A stretch of 64,000 bases of DNA from assembly GCF_003955715.1 (NCBI RefSeq), contig NZ_CP034463.1, forward strand, positions 3,844,001 to 3,908,000. The letters run 5' to 3'. The notes below the pieces were generated by a model that had not been told where the DNA came from, searched no databases, and saw nothing but the letters and a program-made list of their open reading frames with translations. The translations under genes were made by a program, and so were the position numbers. Origin of the DNA: Streptomyces aquilus (GTDB lineage Bacteria; Actinomycetota; Actinomycetes; Streptomycetales; Streptomycetaceae). Shown in pieces: positions 36,159 through 43,895 of the stretch; position 1 is the stretch's first letter; the number at the start of each line of letters is the position of its first letter.

Positions 36159-36608
36159 CCGCGTTGTATCAGGTCCTCACCGAACAGACCTGCCGCCGTG
36201 CAGACGCAGAGACAAAACCCTGTAGACAGGGCGGCGTAGTCCTCCGTCACCTGGGCGGTCCACGCGTTCGCGACGCTGAGCGCCATGAGGGTGAGTGCAG
36301 TGAAGGGGGCAGATCGGCTTGCGGGATTCGGCAGGTGGACCTCCTTGGGGCTGCGCTCGGTCACGGGACGAGTGGCGCGGGCTGCGGACTGGGGGCGACC
36401 GTCTACCGGTTTGCCCCGGAAGCCCACATCCCTTCGTTGAACAGGTGTTTTCCGGGTCGTTGTACGTTGACATGATCCCGGAGGAGCTTCCAGTCCATTG
36501 GGGCTCTTTCTCGTCTGCCATGAGCTGAAGCCGTACCAGGCGTCCTCCGGCACGCCGAGTGGAACGCGCGCCAGACTTCCTGGGAAGTTGACTGATCACC
36601 ACCCTGCC

Positions 36609-36776
36609 GCCAAGGCTCAGTCGCTCGGAGGGATCTTGGGCAGGGATGTAGAACAGCTCCGGGCGGCAGCGATGCTGCACGACATCGGCTACACGCCCTC
36701 GCGGGCCACCACCGGGTTCCATCCGCTCGATGGTGCCCGGTACCTCCGCGATCACATAGCTGCGGACGGGAGGTTG
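36609..36776 (+). pseudogene. Internal fragment of an HD-domain phosphohydrolase gene
   Basis: Translation AKAQSLGGILGRDVEQLRAA, then MLHDIGYTPSRATTGFHP and LDGARYLRDHIAADGRL, aligns residue for residue with the intact HD gene at 38134 (its residues about 28-83). The fragment has no start codon, lacks the front and the last 100 residues, and the similarity stops abruptly. It is a decayed partial duplicate left of gpsA. Confidence 0.85.
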
Positions 36777-36881
36777 GGGGCAGCGGCGACGGCGATCTGG
36801 ACAGCGGACACGTGCATGGGCAGGCGCCTCCGGGTGGGGAGTCAAAGTGATGGGGACGGCCCCGTGACCGGGCACCGGGGG

Positions 36882-37895
36882 TCAGCGCTCGGGCTTGGGG
36901 GGCCGCTGCATCAGCGCGGCGGCGGCCTCGTCGAGGGTGACCTTCTCGCGCAGCAGGGCAGAGATCACTTCCGTGATCGGCATCTCAACGCCGTGTGCAT
37001 GCGCGAGGGCGAGAACCGCCTGGGCGGATTTGACACCTTCGGTGGTCTGCCGGGTGGCGGCCGTCGCCTGTTCGACGCTTAGGCCATGGCCGAGGTGGGT
37101 GCCGAAGGTGCGGTTACGGGAAAGCGGAGACGAGCAGGTGGCCACTAGGTCGCCGAGGCCGGCCAGACCGGCGAGGGTGGCCGGGTGGGCGCCCATGGCC
37201 ACAGCAAGCCGGGTGGTCTCTGCCAGCCCGCGCGTGATGAGCATCGCCGAGGCGTTGTCGCCCAGGCCCATGCCTGAGGCGATGCCGACCGCTAGGGCGA
37301 TGACGTTCTTCACGGCGCCGCCCAGCTCGCAGCCGGTCACGTCGGTGCTGGTGTAGGGCCGGAAGTAGGTGGTGTGGCATACCTGCTGGAAGCGACGGGC
37401 GGCGTCCTCGTCGGGGCAGGCGACGGTGGCAGCGGCGGGCTGGCCGTCCATGATCTCGCGGGCGAGGTTCGGACCCGACAGCACTGCGACCCGGTTCGCG
37501 TTCACGCCGGTCACCTCGGTGATGACCTGGCTCGCCCGTTCCCCGCTGCCCAGTTCGATGCCCTTCATCAGCGACACGATCACGGTGTCGGGCCCGATGT
37601 GCGGCGTCCACGCGGCGAGGTTGGTCCGCAGGGACTGCGCGGGGATGGACAGCACAAGGTAGTCCGCGCCGCGAAGCGCGGCGGCCGGATCGGTCGTAGC
37701 CGTCAGGGAGGCGGGCAGCTCTACGTCCGGGAAGTAGCCGGGGTTGCGGTGAACCGTGTTGATCGCGTCGGCGATCTCGTCTCTGCGGGCGTGCACGGTG
37801 ACGTCGGTACCAGCGTCGGCCAGGATCTTGGCGACTGCGGTACCCCAAGACCCAGCCGAGAACACCGCCGCACGGGCGGAACGGTGCTGGCTCAC
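36882..37895 (-). CDS. gpsA: NAD(P)-dependent glycerol-3-phosphate dehydrogenase paralogue
   Basis: Cytosolic enzyme, 337 residues, normal family length, GTG start. The N-terminus reads [18 protein letters not shown] (usual GAGSWGTA, with Ser for the first Gly). Substrate and catalytic motifs are present: [11 protein letters not shown], the catalytic Lys in [15 protein letters not shown], and [23 protein letters not shown]. It reduces dihydroxyacetone phosphate to sn-glycerol-3-phosphate. Lying between two copies of the HD gene inside accessory DNA, it is probably a second gpsA rather than the housekeeping copy. It may serve the surrounding pathway or be a cargo gene. Confidence 0.92.
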   Translation of the reverse strand: MSQHRSARAAVFSAGSWGTAVAKILADAGTDVTVHARRDEIADAINTVHRNPGYFPDVELPASLTATTDPAAALRGADYLVLSIPAQSLRTNLAAWTPHIGPDTVIVSLMKGIELGSGERASQVITEVTGVNANRVAVLSGPNLAREIMDGQPAAATVACPDEDAARRFQQVCHTTYFRPYTSTDVTGCELGGAVKNVIALAVGIASGMGLGDNASAMLITRGLAETTRLAVAMGAHPATLAGLAGLGDLVATCSSPLSRNRTFGTHLGHGLSVEQATAATRQTTEGVKSAQAVLALAHAHGVEMPITEVISALLREKVTLDEAAAALMQRPPKPER

Positions 37896-38068
37896 TGCGG
37901 GGTCCTCTCACCGGACGCGGGCCCGTCACCGGGACAGCGGCTGGGCCCGGACACCCTATCGGCCGCGCCAGGACCGGGCGGAACACACGTGGGGCGCCGC
38001 ACGGTCAGCCGGACGGCTCGACGGCCCTTCCTCACCTGACGTCCGCCCGGCGGGGGATCAGAACGGTA

Positions 38069-38084
38069 GACGTCCTGGGACGTC
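38069..38084. promoter_or_regulatory. Operator-like inverted repeat upstream of the HD gene
   Basis: GACGTCCTGGGACGTC is a 7-2-7 inverted repeat. It ends 50 bases before the HD start codon, which is also the predicted transcription start. A near-identical sequence occurs twice in front of the HTH regulator and HAD genes (39958-39973 and 39988-40003). Confidence 0.65.
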
Positions 38085-38120
38085 CGGCCGATCACCGCTC
38101 GGCCCCCGCGCCCTACGTCA

Positions 38121-38126
38121 TAGTCT
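38121..38126 (+). promoter_or_regulatory. -10 element of a leaderless promoter for the HD gene
   Basis: TAGTCT matches the actinobacterial TAnnnT -10 consensus and stands 7 bases before the ATG, with no ribosome-binding site, as expected for a leaderless mRNA. Confidence 0.55.
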
Positions 38127-38133
38127 GCCGAGC

Positions 38134-38691
38134 ATGGATCTCACCGTTTGGGCCCGCGACCTGGCCAGGTCCCTCCTCGCGGAGCCCCTGCCTCGGCGCT
38201 GGGCACACTCTCAGGGCGTTGCCGCAAGGGCCCAGTCCGTGGCAGGGATCCTGGGCGACGATGCCGAACTACTGTGGGCAGCGGCGATGCTGCACGACAT
38301 TGGTTACACGCCGTCGCTCGCCACGACGGGGTTCCATCCGCTGGACGGCGCACGCTACCTGCGCGACCGTTCAGCCGCGGACGCGCGCCTGGTACGGCTG
38401 GTCGCCAACCACTCGTACGCGCTGTTGGAGGCGGAAGAGCGCGGGCTGCGCGAAGAACTGGAGGCCGAGTTCCCGATCCTCGACCACGCCGAGCTGGTGG
38501 ATGCTCTCGTGTACTGCGATATGACCACCACCCCGGACGGCACCCCCACCACCGTGGATGCGCGGCTGGCGGAGATCCTCACTCGGTACGACTGCGACAG
38601 CATCGTCGGCCGGTTCATCCGCCGAGCCGATGAGGATCTCCGAGCTGCTGTACACAGAGTCGAAGCCCGACTGATCTTGGCAGAGCGGTAA
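38134..38691 (+). CDS. HD-domain phosphohydrolase
   Basis: Cytosolic metal-dependent phosphohydrolase, 185 residues. The metal ligands of the HD superfamily are visible: His in RRWAHSQGVA, the His-Asp pair in AAMLHDIGY and a later Asp in YCDMTTT. Members cleave phosphate from nucleotides or related small molecules. It is apparently translated from a leaderless transcript with a candidate activator site upstream. Its stop is 15 bases from the convergent Nudix stop. A broken second copy lies at 36609. With the HAD and Nudix genes around the same regulator, it may form a small phosphate-hydrolysing regulon. Confidence 0.88.
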   Translation: MDLTVWARDLARSLLAEPLPRRWAHSQGVAARAQSVAGILGDDAELLWAAAMLHDIGYTPSLATTGFHPLDGARYLRDRSAADARLVRLVANHSYALLEAEERGLREELEAEFPILDHAELVDALVYCDMTTTPDGTPTTVDARLAEILTRYDCDSIVGRFIRRADEDLRAAVHRVEARLILAER

Positions 38692-38706
38692 GGGAGGGCA
38701 CAGTGC

Positions 38707-39177
38707 TCAGTCGACGTGAGGGAACGTCCCGTCCAGGTAGTGGGCGATCTGCTTCCGCATGGAGTGGTGGATGTCGTAGGAGTCCAGTTCGCCGGGCAGG
38801 ATCCAGCGGACGCCATCGGCCTCGTCGTTGATGGTGGGCTCGCCTCCGACCGGCCGGCCGATCACGGTGACCTCGTATGCCTGCCGGATCTCCCCGTCCG
38901 TGTAGGCCACGACATGCTCAGGGACCGAGTACACGCCGAGGAGCCCGGTGGGTTCGGCGTCGATTCCGGTCTCTTCCTTGCATTCGCGGACTGCGCACTG
39001 CGATGGGGATTCCCCTATGTCCATGGCTCCCCCGGGTAGAGCCCACTGCCCTGTGTCGCGGCGCCGCTGCAGGAGGATCGCCCCGTCCGCCTCCCGGACT
39101 ACCAGCATGTTGCACGCCGGGATCAACGTGTTCGGCTTGGGTGCGTTCTCGTCGTACCAGTACTCCGTACGTCCCAT
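38707..39177 (-). CDS. Nudix hydrolase
   Basis: 156 residues. The Nudix box GAMDIGESPSQCAVRECKEETGI fits G-x5-E-x7-REUxEExGU. The N-terminus with TLIPACNMLVVREADGAILLQRR is typical of nucleoside-diphosphate-derivative hydrolases. ATG start 15 bases after the regulator stop, with GAGGAG 11 bases before it, so the gene is the second of a regulator-Nudix operon. It cleaves an X-linked nucleoside diphosphate of unknown identity in the cytosol. Confidence 0.92.
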   Translation of the reverse strand: MGRTEYWYDENAPKPNTLIPACNMLVVREADGAILLQRRRDTGQWALPGGAMDIGESPSQCAVRECKEETGIDAEPTGLLGVYSVPEHVVAYTDGEIRQAYEVTVIGRPVGGEPTINDEADGVRWILPGELDSYDIHHSMRKQIAHYLDGTFPHVD

Positions 39178-39192
39178 CGCGGGCCGCGCTCC

Positions 39193-39945
39193 TCACATGG
39201 ACTCGGGTGACCAGGGCTTTGCAGTCTCCCAGACGGCGTCGAAGCTGCCGGCGTAGTGGTCGAACCAGCCGTCTTCTTCCAGGCGCCGCAGCTCGAACAG
39301 GGGGTTTGCGCTGGCGGGCTGCCCCCAGACGTGCGGATTGACCAGGAGCACGTCATCGAAGCGGAAGAGGCTGTTGTAGAGGGTGGTGTCGTGGAGGCGC
39401 ACCTCGCATCCGGGCGTGCCGATCAGCTTGCGGTAGTAGGTGAGGGACGCCCTGATCTTTGCTGAGAGGGTGCCGCCGATGCCTTCTTCCTCGTCCCTGA
39501 CGGCGACCGCCTTGCCCGATGGGTCGCCGAAACAGAGGCGGACCTGAACTCCGGCATCGGAGCGCTCGGCAAGCATCGCCGCAACGCGCGGATTAGTCTG
39601 CGCGAAGAACGTGCCGCTGAACACCAGCACGTCGATGTGCTCCTGAGCGGTCTTCAGGAGGCGGACCCAGGACTTCTGCGGGAAGCTCGCGCGGTTCGGA
39701 AAGGCAGCGACCAGTTCGGTCTGCTCGGTCGGCTGCCCCTGCGCCTCGTCCTCCTCGGGCGGCCACAGGTACGACACGTCCACACCGAGATGCTTCGCAA
39801 CCGCCCACTGGTGCCGACGGAGCGGCTGACGGCCGATGCTGATCCAGCGCTCCACCGTCTTGACATCAACTTGGCACGAGGCCGCGAGCTTCTCTGGGGT
39901 GATCTGCCGCTGAAGCATCACCGTACGCAACCGCTCGTTCACCAT
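39193..39945 (-). CDS. HTH regulator with C-terminal PLD-like (DUF5919-type) domain
   Basis: 250 residues from an ATG preceded by GAGGA. An N-terminal helix-turn-helix (TPEKLAASCQVDVKTVERWI) binds DNA. The C-terminal domain from about residue 80 has a beta-strand DVLVFSGTFF, RLCFGDPSG, and LVNPHVWG, the layout of the phospholipase-D-like sensor domain seen in Streptomyces regulators annotated DUF5919. The catalytic HxK is not evident, so it should bind rather than cut a ligand. It is divergent from the HAD gene, with two operator-like repeats in the shared 105-base promoter region, and co-transcribed with a Nudix gene. A longer upstream ORF start was rejected because it runs across the operators. 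Confidence 0.85.
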   Translation of the reverse strand: MVNERLRTVMLQRQITPEKLAASCQVDVKTVERWISIGRQPLRRHQWAVAKHLGVDVSYLWPPEEDEAQGQPTEQTELVAAFPNRASFPQKSWVRLLKTAQEHIDVLVFSGTFFAQTNPRVAAMLAERSDAGVQVRLCFGDPSGKAVAVRDEEEGIGGTLSAKIRASLTYYRKLIGTPGCEVRLHDTTLYNSLFRFDDVLLVNPHVWGQPASANPLFELRRLEEDGWFDHYAGSFDAVWETAKPWSPESM

Positions 39946-39957
39946 CGCATCCTCGCA

Positions 39958-39973
39958 GGACGTCTTGGGACGC
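39958..39973. promoter_or_regulatory. Operator-like site near the regulator start
   Basis: GGACGTCTTGGGACGC shares GACGTC[C/T]TGGGACG with the HD-gene site. It lies 13-28 bases upstream of the regulator ATG, overlapping where its promoter should be, a position suited to autorepression. Confidence 0.6.
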
Positions 39974-39987
39974 GGCAAGATCTTGCG

Positions 39988-40003
39988 GGACGCCAGGACG
40001 TCC
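39988..40003. promoter_or_regulatory. Operator-like site upstream of the HAD gene
   Basis: GGACGCCAGGACGTCC is the same motif read on the other strand (GGACGTCCTGGCGTCC). It ends 48 bases before the predicted HAD transcription start, almost the same distance as in the HD promoter (50). Confidence 0.6.
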
Positions 40004-40038
40004 CACCAGGTCACTTTTAACAGGTAGTTCACGCTGCC

Positions 40039-40044
40039 TACCCT
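40039..40044 (+). promoter_or_regulatory. -10 element of a leaderless promoter for the HAD gene
   Basis: TACCCT fits TAnnnT and is 6 bases before the GTG start. No ribosome-binding site precedes the gene. Confidence 0.5.
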
Positions 40045-40050
40045 GGTCAC

Positions 40051-40740
40051 GTGCAGCGAATTGTGTTGTGGGACGTGGACCACACCCTTGTGGAAAACTC
40101 CGGTGTGAGCAAGGAGATCTACGCCAGCGCCTTCAAGGCACTAGCTGGGCGGGAGGCCGAATTGCCTGCTCCAACAGACGGGCGTACGGATCGGGCGATC
40201 ATGCGCGAGATGTTCATCCGGCACGGTTTGCCGGATCCTGACTGGGAGCGGGCGCAGCAGGCACTGGAGGAAGCTGGCCGTTGCCGCGAGGAAGATCTGC
40301 GCCGGCGGGGTCATGTCCTGCCCGGTGTCGAGGACGCGTTGAAGGCACTCGCGGCGAACCCAGCTATCTGTTCCTCAGTCCTCACCGGCAACATTTCGGC
40401 CAATGCCCACGTCAAGCTGCGTGCGTTCGGGCTTGATGGCCTGCTCGACATGGCTGTTGGCGGGTACGGCGAGGACAGCGACGACCGAGCGCGTCTCGTC
40501 GACGCGGCCCGTGCCCGTATCCATGCTGCCCACGGCATCCCACTCGTCGTGCCGACCGTCCTGATCGGGGACACGCCCCGCGATGTGCGCGCGGCCCATG
40601 ACGCCCAGGCACACTGTGTTGCCGTCGCCTCCGGGATCCACTCGGTGGCGGAACTCCGCGCCGCCGGGGCCGACGCTGTCGTCCCTGATCTGACCGACAC
40701 GGAGGGCTTGTTGACCCTCCTGCGGGTAGTCCTGACCTGA
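40051..40740 (+). CDS. HAD-superfamily phosphatase
   Basis: Cytosolic hydrolase, 229 residues. Motif I is WDVDHTL (nucleophile Asp and the +2 acid/base Asp), motif II Thr is in SVLTGN, motif III is the Lys in NAHVKLRAFG and motif IV is LIGDTPRDVRAA. A helical cap follows motif I (C1 type), as in phosphoglycolate phosphatase-like proteins. The GTG start is apparently leaderless. Its upstream site and divergent arrangement tie it to the HTH regulator. The substrate is probably a phosphorylated sugar or nucleotide. Confidence 0.92.
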   Translation: MQRIVLWDVDHTLVENSGVSKEIYASAFKALAGREAELPAPTDGRTDRAIMREMFIRHGLPDPDWERAQQALEEAGRCREEDLRRRGHVLPGVEDALKALAANPAICSSVLTGNISANAHVKLRAFGLDGLLDMAVGGYGEDSDDRARLVDAARARIHAAHGIPLVVPTVLIGDTPRDVRAAHDAQAHCVAVASGIHSVAELRAAGADAVVPDLTDTEGLLTLLRVVLT

Positions 40741-40780
40741 GTGGACAATGGAGCTCCGGGACCAGAGACCGGTGACCGGG

Positions 40781-41350
40781 TCAGGGGCGCAACGCGTAGC
40801 AGCGCAGCGTGTCCAGATCTTCGCTGTGGACAGAGGACCAGGACGCGGTCAGCAGTTCGGCGTGCTGTGGGCTGATCCCGATGGACTTCCGATCGTCCGG
40901 GAGGCGTTCAGCGAGCGGGGTAACGACCCAGAACGTCCCGCCGGGTGGGAGAAGGTATCGGACGCGGGCGAGGAAGGCCGCCTTGTCCTTGATGAAGGCG
41001 AACACCAAGCGGCAGGTGACGGCGGCGTAGCCCGCCTCAGGCAACACTCGGATGTCCTCGGTCTCGATGTCCAGCCGCTGAAAATGCGGACCGTCCGACA
41101 TGTCCTGCTCGGCCTGGGCGATCTCCAGCGCGGCGGAGGAACAGTCAATCGCTGTGGTGCGGTATCCCAGGTCACCATGCAGATACCGGGCAAGGACACC
41201 GTCGCCGCAGCCGACGTCGAGCGCGGGCCGGCCGTGGCCGGCGCCGAGGAACTGGCCGGTCAGCTGCTGCTCTTCGAGACTGAGGCGGCGGTAGCGGCGC
41301 CCTGATGTCCACAGCGGATCCCAGTACGTGGCCGGGTTGTTGATAGTCAC
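40781..41350 (-). CDS. Class I SAM-dependent methyltransferase
   Basis: 189 residues. SAM motif I is ALDVGCGDGVLARYL, the acidic residue is in TTAIDCSSAALEIA and motif IV is in YAAVTCRLVFAF; LLPPGGTFWVVTPL is post-IV. A small-molecule methyltransferase fold without an added substrate domain. The GTG start overlaps the MFS stop by four bases (GTGA), so it is the last gene of the minus-strand operon that begins at 48083. Convergent with the HAD gene, 40 bases apart. Confidence 0.9.
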   Translation of the reverse strand: MTINNPATYWDPLWTSGRRYRRLSLEEQQLTGQFLGAGHGRPALDVGCGDGVLARYLHGDLGYRTTAIDCSSAALEIAQAEQDMSDGPHFQRLDIETEDIRVLPEAGYAAVTCRLVFAFIKDKAAFLARVRYLLPPGGTFWVVTPLAERLPDDRKSIGISPQHAELLTASWSSVHSEDLDTLRCYALRP

Positions 41351-42635
41351 GGGTTCGCGGGCTCCTCGGTAACAGTCAGGGAAGCGGGGGCGACCGTGCC
41401 CATGTCCCGCACGGGTGAGTTCCAGAGCACAAGGAACGGGATGACCAGGGCTGCGGTGATGAGCGTGAGGGTGGGGTGCAGCCCTAGCCACGTGCCGAGG
41501 CCGCCAGCGGCGAGGGCGGCGAAGGGTCGCAGGCTGAAGGCGAGCCACGCTCCGGTTGCCTGGGCCCGTCCCTGCAGTTCGTCGGGGGCGAGTTCCTGGC
41601 GGACTGCCCTCTGGAGTCCGCCGTGGCACACCGCGGCGCCGGTTTGGATGACCATGCCGATACCGATAGCGATCTGCCCGCCAAGTCCAGGTCCAACGAG
41701 AACCAGAGGGATTTGGGCGAGTGGGTTGAGGGAGAGCGCTCCGAGCATTACCGGGCCTGGGCCCCAGCGTCGTTCCAGGGGCTGCCAGACGAGGGCGCCG
41801 AGGATGCCGCCGGCGCCGCCGGCGCCCATGACGATGCCGAGGGCTGCCGGGCTCCAGTGCAGCTCGCGCAGCAGGTACAGCGACCAGAGGGCGCTACTGG
41901 CGGCCAAGACGAAGGAGGTGGCCGTGTTGGACAGCACGATGGACCGCACGACGGGGGTGCGCAGGGTGTAAGTGAGGCCCTCGCGGATCTCGGCCCATTG
42001 GCTGGTGCCGGCCTTTCGGGGTGGCGGCGGCTCTTCGTGGTGCCTGATGCGCCACAGGAGCAGGGCGCTGGCCAGGTAAGAGGCGGCATCCACGGTGATG
42101 GCGCGGGCGGCGCCGAGCGCCATGACGAGGGCACCGCCGGAGTTGGTGCCGATGAGGTCGGCCAGGGAGTTGCCAGCGCCCATCTTGGAGTTGCCCTCCC
42201 TCCTCGGCCCGGGCCGAGGAGGGAGGGCAGGAAGCTGATGGCCGCGTTACTGCCGATGACCTGCAGGGCGGCCACCGTGAAGGCGACCGCGTAGAGATGG
42301 ATCAGGGTGATGCGGGCGAGAAGCTGTGCGGTGGGAAGGGTGAGCAGGACAGCCGCGCAGAGCAGATCGCAGGTGATGATCAGGGGACGTTTGCGCCGTC
42401 GGTCGGCCAGGACGCCGGCGTGGAGGGACAGCAGCAAAGGTGGGAGTTTGGAGGAAAAGGCGATCAGCGCGACGTTGAAGGTGGAGGCGTGCAGTTCGAC
42501 GACGGCCAGGACGGACAGCGCGATCGTGGTTACGCCGCTCCCGGTAACGCTGATGCCCTGGGCGACGGCATAGTGCCGGAAGTCTCTGTCTCGCCACAGG
42601 CTTCCTGGGGCGTTGGGATCGGATCGGTGCGGCAC
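41347..42635 (-). pseudogene. MFS exporter split by a frameshift
   Basis: Two frames together make one enterobactin-exporter-type MFS protein. The first (42635 to about 42200) starts MPHRSDPNAPGSLWRDRDFR, runs through AISFLPSLLGPG and then becomes nonsense. The second (from about 42220 to 41347) carries GNSKMGAGNSLADLIGTNSG and continues through the remaining helices to EEPANP. The frame break coincides with a perfect 38-base palindrome. Restoring one base would give a full transporter of about 428 residues. The break is either a real mutation or a sequencing error in the hairpin. The gene sits between hemC-like and methyltransferase genes and would export the pathway product or a toxin. Confidence 0.85.
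42192..42229. repeat. Perfect 38-base palindrome at the MFS frameshift
   Basis: The two 19-base arms are exact complements with no loop (the centre is CGGCCCGGGCCG). The palindrome lies inside coding sequence exactly where the reading frame is lost. Confidence 0.95.
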
Positions 42636-42732
42636 GTCTGTGAACTCCCCTCATGGGTATGGCTGTTACGGCCCCGCCGTGTGGTGTCTCGTCCCGTGTT
42701 GAGCTCCCGCTGGCGACCGGGGCCGCACGCGG

Positions 42733-43686
42733 TCAGCGCGGCAGGAGTCGTTCGACGCCTTCGCCGTGCAGCAGCTGCGTGATGTTCTCGACGAGGCCGC
42801 CGAGGTCGTCGGCCGGTCCGGTGGCTGCGACGCGGATCGCATCGCCGTGCGAGGGGTGGTAGACGGCGGCGTCGACTCTGATCCGGTGGGGCTTGTCGGT
42901 GTAGTGGGCGTGGACTGAGCAGGCGGTCTGGCAGTTGCCTTTGAGCTGGGCGAGGACGCCGCGCTCGACAGCCAGCAGCCGGGCGGTGGCGGGGTCGTTG
43001 ATGGCCTCGAGGAGGTGGGCGGCAATGGTGTCGCCGCTTCGCTGCTCGACGACGAGCGTGCCCGCGCCGGTGGCCGGGGCCAGCACCGAGACCGGGATGA
43101 GCTGTGTGGCACGGTCCGCCCGGGACACCCGGCATAGTCCGGCATAGGAGACCACGAGGGCGTCGAGGGGCTTGTCACCTTCGCCGGAGTCGAGGCGGGC
43201 GAGCCTGGGGATCAGGTTGCCGCGCACCGGCTGGATGGTGAGGTGGGGGTAGCGGGTGCGGAGTTGGGCGATGCGGCGCGGCGCGCTCGTGCCAAGGATG
43301 CTTCCGGGTGCGAGGTCGTCCAGGGTGGCGTCGGGCTGTCCGGCGGGGAGAACGAGGGCGTCCCGGGCGTCTTCGCGGGGCAGGACGGCGCCGATGGTGG
43401 TGTCGGTGCCGCGCTCGTGGGGCCCGGGGAGGTCTTTGGCGCACGAGACGGTGACATCGACGCGTGCGGCGGCCAGCGCCCGGTCCAGCTCGCGTACCCA
43501 TACGGCCTTGCCGCCGATCTGCGCGAGGGGACCCTGGTGCAGATCACCGGCCGCCTTCATCGGGACCACATGTACGGCGACTTGGGGGAAGGCGCGTTCG
43601 AGTAGTCCGGCGACGTGGGCTGCTTGGACCATGGCCAGGTCGGAGTCGCGGGTTCCGACGACGAGCTTGGGCGGGAGGTGGGTCAC
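42733..43686 (-). CDS. hemC: Hydroxymethylbilane synthase-like protein (divergent HemC paralogue)
   Basis: 317 residues, GTG start. HemC features in order: VVGTRDSDLAMVQAAHV, the KDLP segment holding the catalytic Asp (the usual HSxKD is SCAKD here), GTSAPRR for GTSSLRR, RGNLIPRLARLD, and the cofactor-attachment Cys region LKGNCQTACSVHA (usual EGGCQVPIG). The cofactor cysteine and catalytic Asp are kept, so activity is possible, but several binding positions differ. HemC joins four porphobilinogens into hydroxymethylbilane in haem and cobalamin synthesis. No other haem gene is nearby, so the protein may act on a related pyrrole. Its start overlaps the preceding small gene by GTGA. Confidence 0.88.
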   Translation of the reverse strand: MTHLPPKLVVGTRDSDLAMVQAAHVAGLLERAFPQVAVHVVPMKAAGDLHQGPLAQIGGKAVWVRELDRALAAARVDVTVSCAKDLPGPHERGTDTTIGAVLPREDARDALVLPAGQPDATLDDLAPGSILGTSAPRRIAQLRTRYPHLTIQPVRGNLIPRLARLDSGEGDKPLDALVVSYAGLCRVSRADRATQLIPVSVLAPATGAGTLVVEQRSGDTIAAHLLEAINDPATARLLAVERGVLAQLKGNCQTACSVHAHYTDKPHRIRVDAAVYHPSHGDAIRVAATGPADDLGGLVENITQLLHGEGVERLLPR

Positions 43687-43895
43687 GGACGGATCCTGTG
43701 GTCGGGGAAGTGGGAGGTGAGGAGGGTGACGATCATGGTGATGGCGAGGCCGACTGCGATCACGCCGAGGCAGCCCAGCAGGTCGCGCAGCGTGCTCCAC
43801 AACGGGTCGGCGGTCCACTTGCTGCGCCGCCGCTGACCACCGGGCCTGGCGGTACGCGGCGGGTGGTGGCGGTTAGTCGGGGGTGCTTGCGGCAT
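43683..43895 (-). CDS. Small single-span membrane protein
   Basis: 70 residues: a basic Pro/Arg-rich N-terminus, then one hydrophobic helix (CLGVIAVGLAITMIVTLLT) and a short tail SHFPDHRIRP. It overlaps the ABC exporter stop by 23 bases, and its stop overlaps the hemC-like start by GTGA, which supports it as a real gene of the operon. No family is recognised. It could be an accessory subunit of the exporter. Confidence 0.65.
   Translation of the reverse strand: MPQAPPTNRHHPPRTARPGGQRRRSKWTADPLWSTLRDLLGCLGVIAVGLAITMIVTLLTSHFPDHRIRP

Larger units (their letters stand above)
35534..36608. other. Degraded region of the integrated element
   Basis: About 1.1 kb with no convincing gene in any frame and lower GC than the surroundings, including a TATATAT string near 35910. 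Replication, transfer and immunity genes expected of an integrative conjugative element are absent. It holds a hairpin (35881) and one short possible ORF (36006). Confidence 0.6.

Noticed and set aside
35927..36553. 208-codon minus-strand ORF in the degraded element region
   Set aside because: Composition changes along its length and no family is recognisable. A coding fragment cannot be excluded, but there is no positive support.
42733..43686. HemC-like gene as part of a haem or cobalamin operon
   Set aside because: No hemA, hemB, hemD, hemE or cobalamin gene is present; neighbours are exporters and Nudix enzymes.
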